From Cliona cf. orientalis (lineage: Eukaryota; Porifera; Demospongiae; Clionaida; Clionaidae), in the NCBI GenBank assembly GCA_963930775.1, contig OZ005707.1:930001-994000 (forward strand): a stretch of 64,000 nt of DNA. The letters are read 5' to 3'. The notes under the pieces were generated by a model. It was not told the origin of the DNA, did not search any database, and saw only the letters and a list, made by a program, of their open reading frames with translations. Positions 1-12,200 of this stretch are shown here, in pieces. Position 1 is the stretch's first letter. Every line of letters starts with the position of its first letter. Both the position numbers and the translations under genes were made by a program.

Positions 1-90
1 CCATACACCACTGCTGCTGGTGGATAGTGACAGGGCACTTGTGCGTTCTTTTGATGATTTTTGTATGCAAGTCTGGAGGAGAGCACTCAC

Positions 91-2160
91 CGAAAAGGTA
101 TATACTGATTTGGTTAGTAGATGACCATGTGCTCCCTCCAGTATGTAGAGCTGATCACCACAGACTGTTACTGAATGATACTGCAATGGCTCTGGTAGAT
201 CAACAGCAGTAGACCACTGACGATTCTCAATGTTCAGCACTTCAACTGTTGATAGTACTTCTGCACCCTTTCGTCTACCCCCCGTTACAATCAGATCTGT
301 TCTGGTGCACACTGCACTTACGTAATATCTTTTTGTCGGCATGGGCGGGAATTTCTCTGTCCATTTTCCTTCTACAGTGAGGCTCATCAGTTTGTTCGTA
401 CCAATTCCACCAACAGTTGTTGGTAGACCATCAATGAATACAAAGCCAGGGTAGTCATATGGAGCCTCTGAAAGTTGTAACCAACACTTGTCATACTTCC
501 AAAGACGATGGTTGCTATCTAAAATATATACTCTGTTACCATCAACGATGGCATCACACATTCTGTTACTAGCAAACGATGCTCTTCCTCCCTCTCTCCA
601 TCTCAGCTTAATATTGTCCCTCTTATCTACCTTGTCAGCTGCCTTCAGATGTTGTGTCTTCTTTGCCTGATCCCTCACTAGCAGCTGCTCCTCCAGTTCA
701 TGTAGTCGCTTCTCAAGTTCATTTCGTTCCTGCTCTATACTTTCCAATTGCCTTTCTCGTTCACTATCTTTTGCTCTTGTAATTCGCTCGATCTCTTCCC
801 TATGAGTAGCCAATAACTGTTCAAGTTGTCGCTCATTTTCTTCTGCTAAATTTTTCTGAAGTTGGTGCAGCTGCTGTCTCATTTGTCCCCTTGTTTCTTC
901 CCTCTCTCTCGCTGAACTCTGCTGTAGCTGCTGTAGTTGTTCTCTCAGTTGCCCCAGTTGTCTTTCCTTCTCTTCAATTTCCCTTTGCTGTAGTTGTTCT
1001 TTCAGTTGCTCCAGTTGCCTTTCTTTCTCTTCAATTTCCCTTTGTTGTAGCTGTTCTCTCAGTTGCTTCAATTGTCTTTCCTTCTCTTCAATTTCCCTTT
1101 GCTGTAGCTGTTGTAGCTGCTGCAGCTGTTCTCTCAGTTGCTCTAATTGTCTCTCCTTCTCTTCAATTTCCCTTTGCTGTAGTTGTTGTCTCAGTCTCTC
1201 CTGCTGCACAGCTACCACACTATCACTGTACTCTGACCTCTCTTTCAGACTAGCTACTCTTTCACAGAGCTGCTGAGCTGAGGGACGCTCACTATCCTCA
1301 TCTTTCAGGCAATCGAGAGCAATTGGTAGGAGAGGATGGTTTGGATCAACTTGACTGATGTGGTTTTGTCTGCGATCAACTTCAGCTACAAGTACCTCAA
1401 CTAAACCTCGAGGCACTCCTGGGTGGTTTATTGCAATTCTTTGTCGTCGATTTCCAGGTTTAGGGAACTGTCGTGTCAAGGCTTGGATGATGATGACTCC
1501 AAATGAGAAGCAGTCAATCTTTTCAGTGTACACTGGCTCATCTTGAACAGCCTCTGGAGGCATGTAGACATCTGTGCCTGGACACATGGTGAAGGTACGC
1601 TGAGTTGCTCGTGGATTTTGATCAGCCAGCCTTGCCATTCCAAAGTCGGTCACCTTAGCTACAACGCTGCCACGCAGTAAAACATTGTTGCCGGAAAGAT
1701 CTCTGTGGACGATGCCATTGGAGTGGAGAAACGATAGTGCTAGGGTAATATCATGGCATGTATTGACTTGAATGTGATAGGTGATTGGCTGTGGGGAGTT
1801 CTCCAAAAAGTGGTTCAAACTCTCATCCATCAGCTCCATTAGTAGCACTGGAAGGCCAGTGTCAGGATCTTGGTGCATGCACAGGTACTGGATGATGTTT
1901 GGATGTCGTATGGTGCTCAGGAACTCACATTCTTGTTCGAATCTCTTAATCGGTAGCCTGTGCTCTTGTTTGCGTGTAGCTTGAAGCTGTGCAGTTGGGT
2001 CAAAGAGTGTTGGGTGGAGGATTTTAGCAGCACAGAGGAAGTCATCACATTTTGCTTTACAGACAGCTCCATAGGATCCAATCCCCAGGGTTTGGTCTTT
2101 GAACAGCTGCACAGACTTAAAGCCAATCTTTCTCTCTCGATCTGATTGCTGTTGAGCCAT
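91..2160 (-). CDS. Protein kinase with long coiled coil and Kelch-like C-terminus (3' partial)
   Basis: One open exon of 690 codons reads from the ATG at 2160 to a strong donor (TCG|GTGAGT) at 91/90. The frame also stays open to the window edge, so the gene continues to the left. Residues about 20-290 are a kinase domain: glycine loop GIGSYG (26-31), Lys46 in CAAK, catalytic loop HRDLSGNNVLL near 150, DFG in KVTDFGMARL, and a PPE in place of APE. All catalytic residues are present, so it is probably active; the HRDLSxxN loop suggests the tyrosine kinase-like group. Residues about 295-540 are a Gln/Glu-rich coiled coil containing four tandem copies of a unit like QQREIEEKERQLEQL. The rest has Kelch-like strands (TTVGGIGTNKL, LIVTGGRRKGAEVLSTVEVL, QLYILEGAHG). 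There is no signal peptide or membrane segment, so it is probably cytosolic. The substrate is unknown. The fold assignments are firm; the family name is not. Confidence 0.88.
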
Positions 2161-2292
2161 TGCAAAAGCTTCTCAAATTAGCTATAGCTATCAAACAAGG
2201 AATACTGTACGCACACAGAAGATGGTCCTTATTATGACAGGTAGTTGCATGTTGCAACCACAAGAATTTTAGGGAGTGCCCTTATCTACACT

Positions 2293-2345
2293 CTGTAAAT
2301 CCATAGCCTATAATTATTATAGGCTATAAATTCATGGATCTACAG
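2293..2345. repeat. Short foldback element
   Basis: A 53-bp imperfect palindrome. The outer arms CTGTAAATCCAT and ATGGATCTACAG pair with one mismatch, and the inner TAGCCTATAATTATTATAGG pairs with itself. It is probably a tiny foldback or MITE remnant. Confidence 0.7.
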
Positions 2346-3044
2346 ATTATTAATTCATGTATAACCTTCTATACCCAGAGGCTAAGCAATATACATTGTA
2401 CTAGTATGTAAGTCTAATATAGATGAAGGCTATACATGTAGAAGGAAAGAACTAATACGAGTCAAGGAGCATGGCAAATTCCATATCACAAGACTAAATT
2501 AAATGAGCCACATTCAGTACCACTAAATCACCCACAGTTGCACTGGATGATTCTGGTACTGCATCTTGAGGAAACTTACCCTTTAAAAATTATCCAACTT
2601 AAGATAAATAATCACGACTGCATGGGACAAAGTTGGATAATTTTTTCATCATAATGATTAGTATGCAACTTCTTGAATAAAGTTGAAATTATCAATCCAT
2701 AGCCATGATTTGACCATCCTTTATTACAAAAAATACACATGCACACAATTTCCTGCATCCAACACTATGTGTATATCTTATACACATACATGAATGAATG
2801 TATGAAACATAGATATTATTATTTATAAGTGGTCTATATTAATAATAATATCAGGGGTTTATGGGTCTATAATAATATTTCTAGCCTGTTGCTATGTGGT
2901 TACTAAGGTATACAAGGTACTGTATATGTGATACAGTCCCTCCTTGTAGGGCTCAAGTCCATATGTTCACTATTATACAGTTCCTCATACAGTTCTTGGG
3001 GCTAAAAACATGTTTATTGTATCCATGGAAACAATGGGCTAGAA

Positions 3045-3166
3045 AATAGTAATTGACCAATCCCTCGCTTTGTATGCAGTATAGAAGCACTCATCCCTCG
3101 GGTTTTGCCCTCGGGATTTGTGCTTCTATACTGCATACAAACCTTGGGAGTTGATCAATAACTATT
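3045..3166. repeat. Foldback element with about 55-bp arms
   Basis: The left arm, containing TTTGTATGCAGTATAGAAGC, is matched by its reverse complement on the right (GCTTCTATACTGCATACAAA). The outer parts (AATAGTAATTGACCAA and TTGATCAATAACTATT) pair with a few mismatches. The centre is rich in CCCTCGGG. No ORF is present. It is consistent with a non-autonomous foldback transposon. Confidence 0.8.
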
Positions 3167-3201
3167 ACATACATGCAATAATGATATAAGCATGGACATA
3201 C

Positions 3202-6200
3202 TTGGAGTCTTCTACTAGTATCTTGCTGTGCTTGAAGAGCGGAGGGGTGGAGTTGGCCAGGATACGGAGAGCAGGGAGGTAGTAACCCTGCTCAATCAAA
3301 CGATTCAACATCGACAGGCCGCTACCAATGAAATGATCAGTACTGGAGGGAGGGAGGGAGGGAGGGAGAGGAGAGAGAGAATGAGTGAGAAAAAGGGAAG
3401 AAATCTATAGGGAAGCACAAACTATTAATATACGCAAAAATCTGTTCATTGTTACAGTAGCACTTTATAAATTCTGGACTCTAATTAGATCACATCATAG
3501 CACTGCACTTACTCTGTTCCAATACTAGTGATGCACATGGCGACGTAGTACGCCAGAAGTCCTTCATACTTGACAGCATCCCTGAGATCAGCCAGCTCTC
3601 TCTCCCCAGTGCTGGTCAGGTCGGGGAGGATGATCTCGTTCCTGCCCTCGTTGACCTGGACCCAGGACGGCTCCGAGAGATGACTAGGGGCCGCTAATGA
3701 TGTAACGATAAATCAAATATTAAAGACTACACTAGTACTGTAAGCAAAGATAAACTGCATAACTACATGTACATGAATAATATGTTATGCACGAATAAGC
3801 ACGTGACTATGGAGTAAGTTGACTATCTTGACATCATATAAATGTTAGTTCTAAGCGACTCAGGCTATAGGTACATAATTATAGAGGTAGTAAGGGGAGC
3901 TCTGAACTCACTTTGCTGACTGTGCTGTTCGTTGGTTGGGCTGAGCGTCTGCATGAAGCGAGAGAGGAGCTGGTTGGGGTGGAGCTTCAGCATAAGCCCC
4001 ACCTCCCACGCCCACGTCACAAACTCCTGCTGCTCTGATGACATCGTGAATCGATGAAGGGAGGCATACTACATGAATGACATCATTAAGTATATTATGA
4101 TGAGTTTTTCTTACATGTATACATATGTATAACTATGCTACTTGAAATTCAAAAAAGAGTTATATGAATGCCCCCAACTGTCCCTCTTAATCATTACTTC
4201 GGCCCTGGAAACGCTTACATGTACATAGTTGAAACTACCCTATATCAAGTTCATATATCAAGCCAGACGCAGAGGCATAAAGAGAGGGAGGGAGGGAGGA
4301 GGAATACTTACGTTTCTGAGTGAGGATGTCATGGGGACATAGTCCCTTCCCCCCGGCTGTGTGGGGAATAGTTTGGAGTGAGCCTCCACGAGCATCAGAG
4401 CCACTGAGCAGTGCATGGACCAAGGCAGCACAAGCTCACTGGAACCATTCTGTGAATGTCAAGTACGTTTAGGTAATGTAGGGTAATGTACATAGATTTT
4501 TCACTAATATTATTTTATCAGTCATAAAAGTAAAATCCAGCAAAAAATTGAATATTTTGGCATGAAACATTCATAATTTAAGGTAAAAGCATAAAATTAA
4601 TGGTCTATTTACAGCTTCAAACAATGGGTGGGAGGGACACACACAAATAATCATACATGTATATGGTAGTTCAAAACAAAGAATACGCAGTCCAAGAAAC
4701 TTAAGCTACACTGTACATTGTAGTAGTCATAAAATTGTAATCCTTAGCTCCACATACATGCACTCGTGATAACCAACATACAGTATATCTTTAGAATAAA
4801 AAATTAGCAGATTTGCATGTTTTTTGTATCTAAGCTAGCATACTCACCTCTGACTTGGTCCCCCAGTTGAGTCCACTGAGAATGACCCTAGCCAGCAGGT
4901 TCTCAAACGAGCTGAGAGGATGCTCCGTCAGCATGTTGCGGATCACATGTAAGTCATGTGACTCCGGCAGCCAGAGGTGAAGGGGCAGCTCTTTGAACAG
5001 GAGAATAAAGTTCTAAGAGTAAGAAAAGAAGAGATTGGTACACTAATGCTCAGTTGCAGCTATTTACCCAACATTACCCTACAATACCTACAATACCACT
5101 TATTACTTTAAGGTGATAATTATTTGCAGGTACATATTTCCGCTTAGAATACCATTAAATTTTGTGATATATAGGTGAAAATGGTACAGGATCGATAAAT
5201 TCTCCAACATTACCCTATAATACCTACAATACCATACAATACTTACAATACTTTAAGGTGACAATTATTTGCAGGTACATTTTTCTGCTTAGAATACAAC
5301 TAAATTTTGCGATTTGCATATGAAAATGGCACAGGGTCAATAAATTCTCCAACATTACCCTACAATACCTACAATACCTTACAATACCTTACAATACCTG
5401 CAATATACCTTACAATACCTTACAATACCTGCAATATACCTTACAATACCTTACAATACCTACATTACCTTAAGGCGACAATTATTTACAGGTACATTTT
5501 TGTACTTAGAACACAACTAAATTTTGTGATTTGTACGCGAAAATGGTATAGGATCGACAAATTCTCCAACATTACCCTACAATACCTTACAATACTTACA
5601 ATACCTACATTACTTTAAGGTGATAACTATTTGAAGGTACATTTTTCTGCTTAGAAATTTTGCGATTTGTACACGAAAATGGTACAGGGTCGATAAATTA
5701 CCCTACAATACCTTATAATACCTACATTACCTTAAGGTGCCAGTTATTTGAAGGTACATTCTTCTGCTTAAGAATACAAGCATCAACGCAAAGGCAATAC
5801 AACACAATGTATTGTATAGAGCTAGCTGTATTGTGAACCGACCTTAAGACAGGTATTGTAGGGTAATGTAAGGTAATGTAGGTATTGTAGGTATTATTGG
5901 GTAATGTAGGGTAATGTAGGTATTGTAGCTGGTATTATAGGAATTGTAGGGTAATGTGAACCGACCTTTAGTACACGTACAGTACTGAACTGACCTCTCT
6001 TATGCTCCCAGTGGGTGTGGTCGCCCTGTTGAGGAGGTTGGAGACAGTGAACGGGTGGACTATGGCAATGGAGTCAAGAAGAGTGCTACCAGTACGGGAG
6101 TAGGTATCTCGAGCATACTCAACCACATGGGTGCACTGTGAGGTACATGTAGGAAGAAAGACTAAAGATAGGTTTGCTATAGCTATTATTATACATGTAC

Positions 6201-9200
6201 ATGACATTGTCAATATTCCAACGTGGGCACCTGAATACAACCTAATTCATTCAATTACGATGCTTTTATTCATTAATTCGAAAATAGTAAAAATTCTTTT
6301 TTCTTTCTCAAATTTCCACTCCTCCATAATGATCTATCTTACTACCCTCTTCAAGTAAGATTAAAAGTATTGCTAAAATCATTTACAAACCTCGAATATT
6401 TCGAGTACGATTGTGTTAATGAAGTGTCTCTCGTCCTCTGAATCAGCGGGTCTGGCCCGAGCCATGTTGACTAGAGTGGTCAGCAGAAACACGGCCTCTG
6501 AGGTGTAAGTCTTCATCAGACGATCGACAAACTGGTCCTTAAAGTCACCACCTGGATATTAACACATACCGTACTTAATCTAATACCAATGCATGGAATT
6601 TTGAAAAACGTGCATTTTCTGGTAAAGGTCGTCAATCACTCCACATATAAATAATGTACCTCGTATTGCACCCTGGATCTCTTCGGTAGTCGATGGTGAC
6701 ATCGTCCTTGCCCTTGCCCTTTGACCTCCGACCTCTCCTCCTCCTCCTCCCTCTTCTGTGGCAGTAGCAGCTGCTCCTGGTACAGTAGTGATCGTCCCTG
6801 AGCCCTGGTCCTTGCAGTAGATGTTCCAAAAGATCATCCAGGCAGTCTTGAGGGAGATGCTACCATAGGGCATATCGGCTAGGAACTGCCACGCTCCAAG
6901 TCTAGAGAGAAAGAGTTTGGTGTGAATGTGTGTGCCAGTGGGTGGGGGAGGGGGGGGGAAGGAGGAGCAGAAAGAGAAGGGGCTTATAACCTGCTAAAAC
7001 AATCATTCTAAACCTCTGCAAATGTTTCTTCCAATGCTACACTATAGCCAACTCTCATCAACCTGTGCATGGTCTATATTTAATGGGCTCTAAAATATCT
7101 ACTCCATAAAGCAAATTATGTAATACTGATTACATGTTTAGAAGTTTAGAGGCTAAAAATAACTTCAGATATTTTCATACTTGTGTGCAGTGAGGATCCA
7201 CTTGGTTGCTCGCAGGACAAACTGATCAAACTCGAGCTGTAGCCGGTTTAGAGAGTATCGTGGGTCACCGTGTCCCGTATCGGGAGGAAGGGAGGCCATT
7301 GCCTCCCCACAGCTGAGACGATGGGCCTTGTACGTCACCCAGTGGTCCGCTACATACTGCACTGTTAGTCTAAAGGAGGGGGAGAGAGAGAGAGAGGAGA
7401 AAGAGTGAAGGGACATTTAAAACTTACGACGTTGACGACCCTTTACCCATTATCCCAGGCTAATAGATAAAGATCGTCAATTTTCCATGCGGCCTACCTG
7501 ATGGTTCTTCCCACTCTCTTGATGAACTCCTTGTATCTAGCCAGTTTGAGCGTTGAGAAGGCAGCACCCAGCAGTCGAATAAGACAAGTGCAAAAGGCAA
7601 GAAGCCTAAGCATCTGATAGCTGGTGGTAGACTGGACATTGAACTCTCCTGCAAAGAAGAGAGAGAAAGGGAGAGCGAGAGAGAGAAAGAAAAGTATCTG
7701 TATTTCACATACATGTACAACATCATCATGATATACCTTCCATAGGCACCATGAGTATGTACTGGTAGAGGTCGGTGAATGGAAACTGGTCAAAGAAAGC
7801 AATAAAGTCACTCTCCTTTAGCAGATTGGCGTTCCCTTCACAATCAATCTCATCCTGAACACACATACATGTACGTACATGTAGCAAAAACAATATTTGA
7901 CTCTCTAGCTAGACAGGCACAGTGTACATTGTACAATAGAGAATAACAAAATATACTACATGTACATGCATGTACATGTACACCACTTGGGCATTACTGA
8001 CCTCTTCAATGTCTTCCACGAAGACCCACGGCTGAGAGACTGATCTGGAATAGTCTGCCCCACTCTCCACCCGGTCCTGCTGCTGCTGCTGGAGACCAAT
8101 CTCAGGCAGAAACAGATCTCTCTCCCTACAGATACATATGCATGTACATGAATATATGTATGTACGTGTACGTGTAATTATATGCAGCAGAGTGGGCAAG
8201 TAGCTATTATAATATTATTATATTCAAAGAACCATGTTAGATACATACAGTATAGCCGGCAAATTTGGTGGTTTGGCGGTCTATGGTACAACTGCCAAAT
8301 TAAAATCCACCAAAATTTCCTACTCGCATATATACGCTTGGCACCTCATAATCCTGTACCAAACTGCCAAATTTAAATCCACTAATATTCTTGCAATGGC
8401 GATTTTTGGGCTCAATCGCCAAATTTAATTCCCGCCAATAATATTATTTCCGGTTATACGGTACATGTACATACATGTAGTACCGTAGATTACAAATTTT
8501 GTGCAAAGCTTAGCATAGTAAGAATTTGACGATGCTTACTTGATGGGCAGCAGTAGAGTGGCCAACATCGTCATAAAGTGATCAAGCACGGGGCCACCCC
8601 AGTCGCTATGGAGACCAAGCCCCACCCCCCAGTCCTGAGAGTAGCCCATGTCGGCAGTGACAGTACTGAGATCGCGAGGAGGAGCTAATAAAAGAGTGAA
8701 TATACTCAACACATAATGGATGATTGTTACAGTAGAGCATGTGCTAGAACACACACACACTCACACACACACATGCACATATCGTATATAGAAATTTTTG
8801 CCAGGAGAAAATTTTTGCCAATTTTGCCACCTGCCATTATTGGTGAAAAGTTTATTTTTTTGTCCTATGTTAAAGATTGTCTAGAGGATATGGCGACCTT
8901 TACTGCATTGGCTAAGTGAACTCTAGCTGCAATACAAAGATAGCTGGGCTTGGCAAAATTTTCATCCGACGAAAATTTTCATGTATACTGTACACACGTA
9001 CACAAAATACACACCTCTGTTCTGGTACTGAGCTGTGAGAAGCTGTTTTGTTTGGAGAGGAGAGAGGAGGTGAAGGTAAGGAGCACCCCACTTGCCAACT
9101 CCAGGTGGACTGCGAAGAAGATGGTGGAAGATAAACTGATGATCTGTCAGTGTAGCCACTCGAAGTAGGGCACTCAGCTGTAAGGGAGGAGAAGGGAGGG

Positions 9201-12200
9201 AGGAGGGGAGAGAGAGAGAGAGATGGAGAGAGGGAGAGGGAGAGAGAGAGAGAGAGGGGTTGGGGGGGGGGGGGAAAGAGAGAGAGAATGACTGTGTGTA
9301 CATACATGTAAGAGTATTTATGCTACACATGAAGCATTAAATAAACTTGTTTGCGGAAGAAGAAAAGCAAACACAATATTTATTCTAAGAGTTATACAAG
9401 TTATGACAAACACCACGCACTACACAAATTGCACATCAACAATCCACCCACCAAAATGTCCAGCCAATGTCTACAGTCTTCAGAGAACTTAACATCAACC
9501 ACGGGCTTCCTGATAAACATAAACAGCACGGAGATAGAGTCACGAAGGTGGGCGTTGTGGGAGTCCAGGCCACCAGGGGGGCAGTTGGGTACCCAACCTG
9601 CACCGAATCGAGACAGAAACATAAAACTAACAAAGAGTAAAAAAAATTGGCAAAAAAAAGGCTACTCGGTCCAAGGACCAGGAACCAAAGTGAAGAATAC
9701 AGTGGCAAATGTTGGCTAGTGTAAAAGGGAACCGATGGCACCAGAGTGATAATTATAGCGGATCGCAAAGGGGTTAAATATACTTAATTGAGGGGGGGAG
9801 TTGGGGGGAGATCTTCTGCAACCACCATTAACCCCCAACCACCAATTGTATGGGATTGTTAGTCCTTTGAGCTCAAATAACAATACAACTAGGATGTTTC
9901 GGTCCTTGTACTATAATGGGTTAAATATTTAGTTTGGGGAAAAACTGAAATTAGCCAGAAGAAAAACGTGTGCACATGTACTGTATAAAAACATGAATAT
10001 TGTTATACATGAAAATTCAGTAGGTTTATCTTCTACTACCAATCCAAACCTAAGGGGAAAACCATCTCACTGCCTGCTCAGGCAAACCTAATTTAAGCAA
10101 AAGGCAGAGCCACATAGGTGCCTAGCCTTGAGAACTAGGGGTGGTTGTAGTTGCACGCATAATACTAAGCCATACTAGTGGGAGGGGCATCTTCTGTCAT
10201 CCCATTGAGTTCTGGGTAGGACTGCATGAGCTGAAAGAGGTAGTGTTCCACATGGATCCTGGCCAGCTGGCTGGAGTAGGCATGCATACACAGCTCCTAG
10301 ACAATAATATGGAAACAAAAATGAGCTATTTTATTCATTTCTGCAGATCTATAAAATAGTTGTGACAGTCACTATCATTACATTATCAATATAACTCATA
10401 TGCATGTCTCTCTCTCTCTCTCCCCCTCCCTCCCACCTTCTCTCTCCCTCTCCCTCTCTCTCTCTCCCTCCCTCCCTTCCTCTCTCCTTACCTCCTGCAG
10501 TAGCTCCCTTGTCTCCTTGAGTGCTGAAATGACTTGAGCAGCCGACTCACTGTTGAAGGTGGCATACTTGTAGTTATGGCTGTGGGTCACCTTATTCCCG
10601 TCACCACAGCGACCCTGTAATTAGTCACGATAATTACATGTATTTGCATAGCCATGGTCCACCCAGTTAGGGCACTCAATAATTGGTTAATTAAGTAGAA
10701 CACTCCGGGAATGCTAATTACAGAATCAGACGACAGACAGTCACTGCTGGAATCTCAGAAATGCAGTGATACTGCAACAACTGGTGTACATGTATATATG
10801 TACGGAGGTACATTATAAAAGCTAACAGAGAGGGACAACTGTTATAGTACTAAATGTATATTATACAGGTACATGAATGTTATATACATACCATGCTATC
10901 TAAGCTATACTATTTTTGTAAGCACATAATATAAAGAATTCACAAATTCAACAATATGTAGCGGTACTGAGCATGTGCATACATGTAAATGCAGGAAAGT
11001 CACTAAAGAGCGGTAGAGTGGCGCAGCACCACTCTTAATTAAAAGGCCATCTTGCAATTGATGTGGTTTTTAAAACCACAAACACCCTTTAATGTTTAAC
11101 CACAGCACTGCTCTTCGGTTTTGCTCTAGTGACTTGCCTGAAATGTATTACTAAATTCTATGTGTTTTTTTGCTTACAGTGCAGGTGATCTCCTTGGGCT
11201 CAGCATGCCACAGGAGGACCTGGTGGGTGTGGTACTTGCCACGAAGAGCCTCAACATGCTTCTGGGAGTTGGAGAGAGCTTGCATAGACTTGAGGTAGGA
11301 CATTAGCAGTTCATAGAGCTCGTGGTGCTCCTGGTTAGACATCTGATAGGGAGAGAGAGAGAGGGAGAGGGGGGTGGTATGGAGGGAGACGGAGAAAGGG
11401 AGAGAGAGAGAGAGAGAGAGTAGAGGAGAGGGAGAAAGAGATCAAACAGCAGCACCTCCTTTCAATATGGAAACGGACACATGTACGTGTACATGCACAA
11501 TCTTGAGCTTCATGCTTCATCATACCACAACACAAGAACTCACATACAATAAATCCTGGAAGAAATCTGATACTCCTTTTAATTGTAAACAATGCACCAT
11601 AATAACCTTACAATCTCATTCATGCAGGTCGTCATATTAGCTGACTACTGCTAATTTTTTTTTAACAATGCACAATGCATGGGAGGGGGGGAGGCTACTC
11701 TATTGGAGGACAAATTAATATTATTGTTCACTGGCCACAGTCACATCAGTGGAGGTCCTCTCTTCCCAATACTAACTAAAACTAGTTGTTTCAATTCTCA
11801 TCTATCCCACTTCCTAGGAACCTTGCATGCTTCTACACCTAGCTACTCTTCAGACACTAAGCTATAAGACAGTGATTACCTAGTACCCATACCAGATCAG
11901 TAGTCACCATGTACTGATGTAATTTTAATTATCTCCAATTACAGTAACAAGTACATACATGTACTTGTATGTGGTAGTTTCATTATTTTGGGGGGGGGGG
12001 GGGGGGGGGGGGGGTTGAGATCTTCTGCAACCAACATTAACCCCCAAACACCAAAAGTTATAGAAGTATGGTTCTTCGAGCTATAGTCTCGTGAACCAGA
12101 CCACTCCCTCTGCCAGCGCTGGATGTATTGCATTACCAGCACACCGCTTTATGAGACTATTCTAGCTATATACAGGCATCAGGCAGGGTCTAGATCAATA

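Larger units (their letters stand above)
2161..3201. other. Gene-free stretch between the kinase-Kelch gene and the last EPG5 exon seen
   Basis: AT-rich DNA with no exon I can support. It contains two foldback repeats, listed separately. If EPG5 continues to the left of the window, this stretch is part of a long EPG5 intron that also holds the kinase-Kelch gene. Confidence 0.6.

Noticed and set aside
8182-8428. Two overlapping 64-codon open frames
   Set aside because: They lie within a MITE that has a second, inverted copy at 56764 and are by-products of it.
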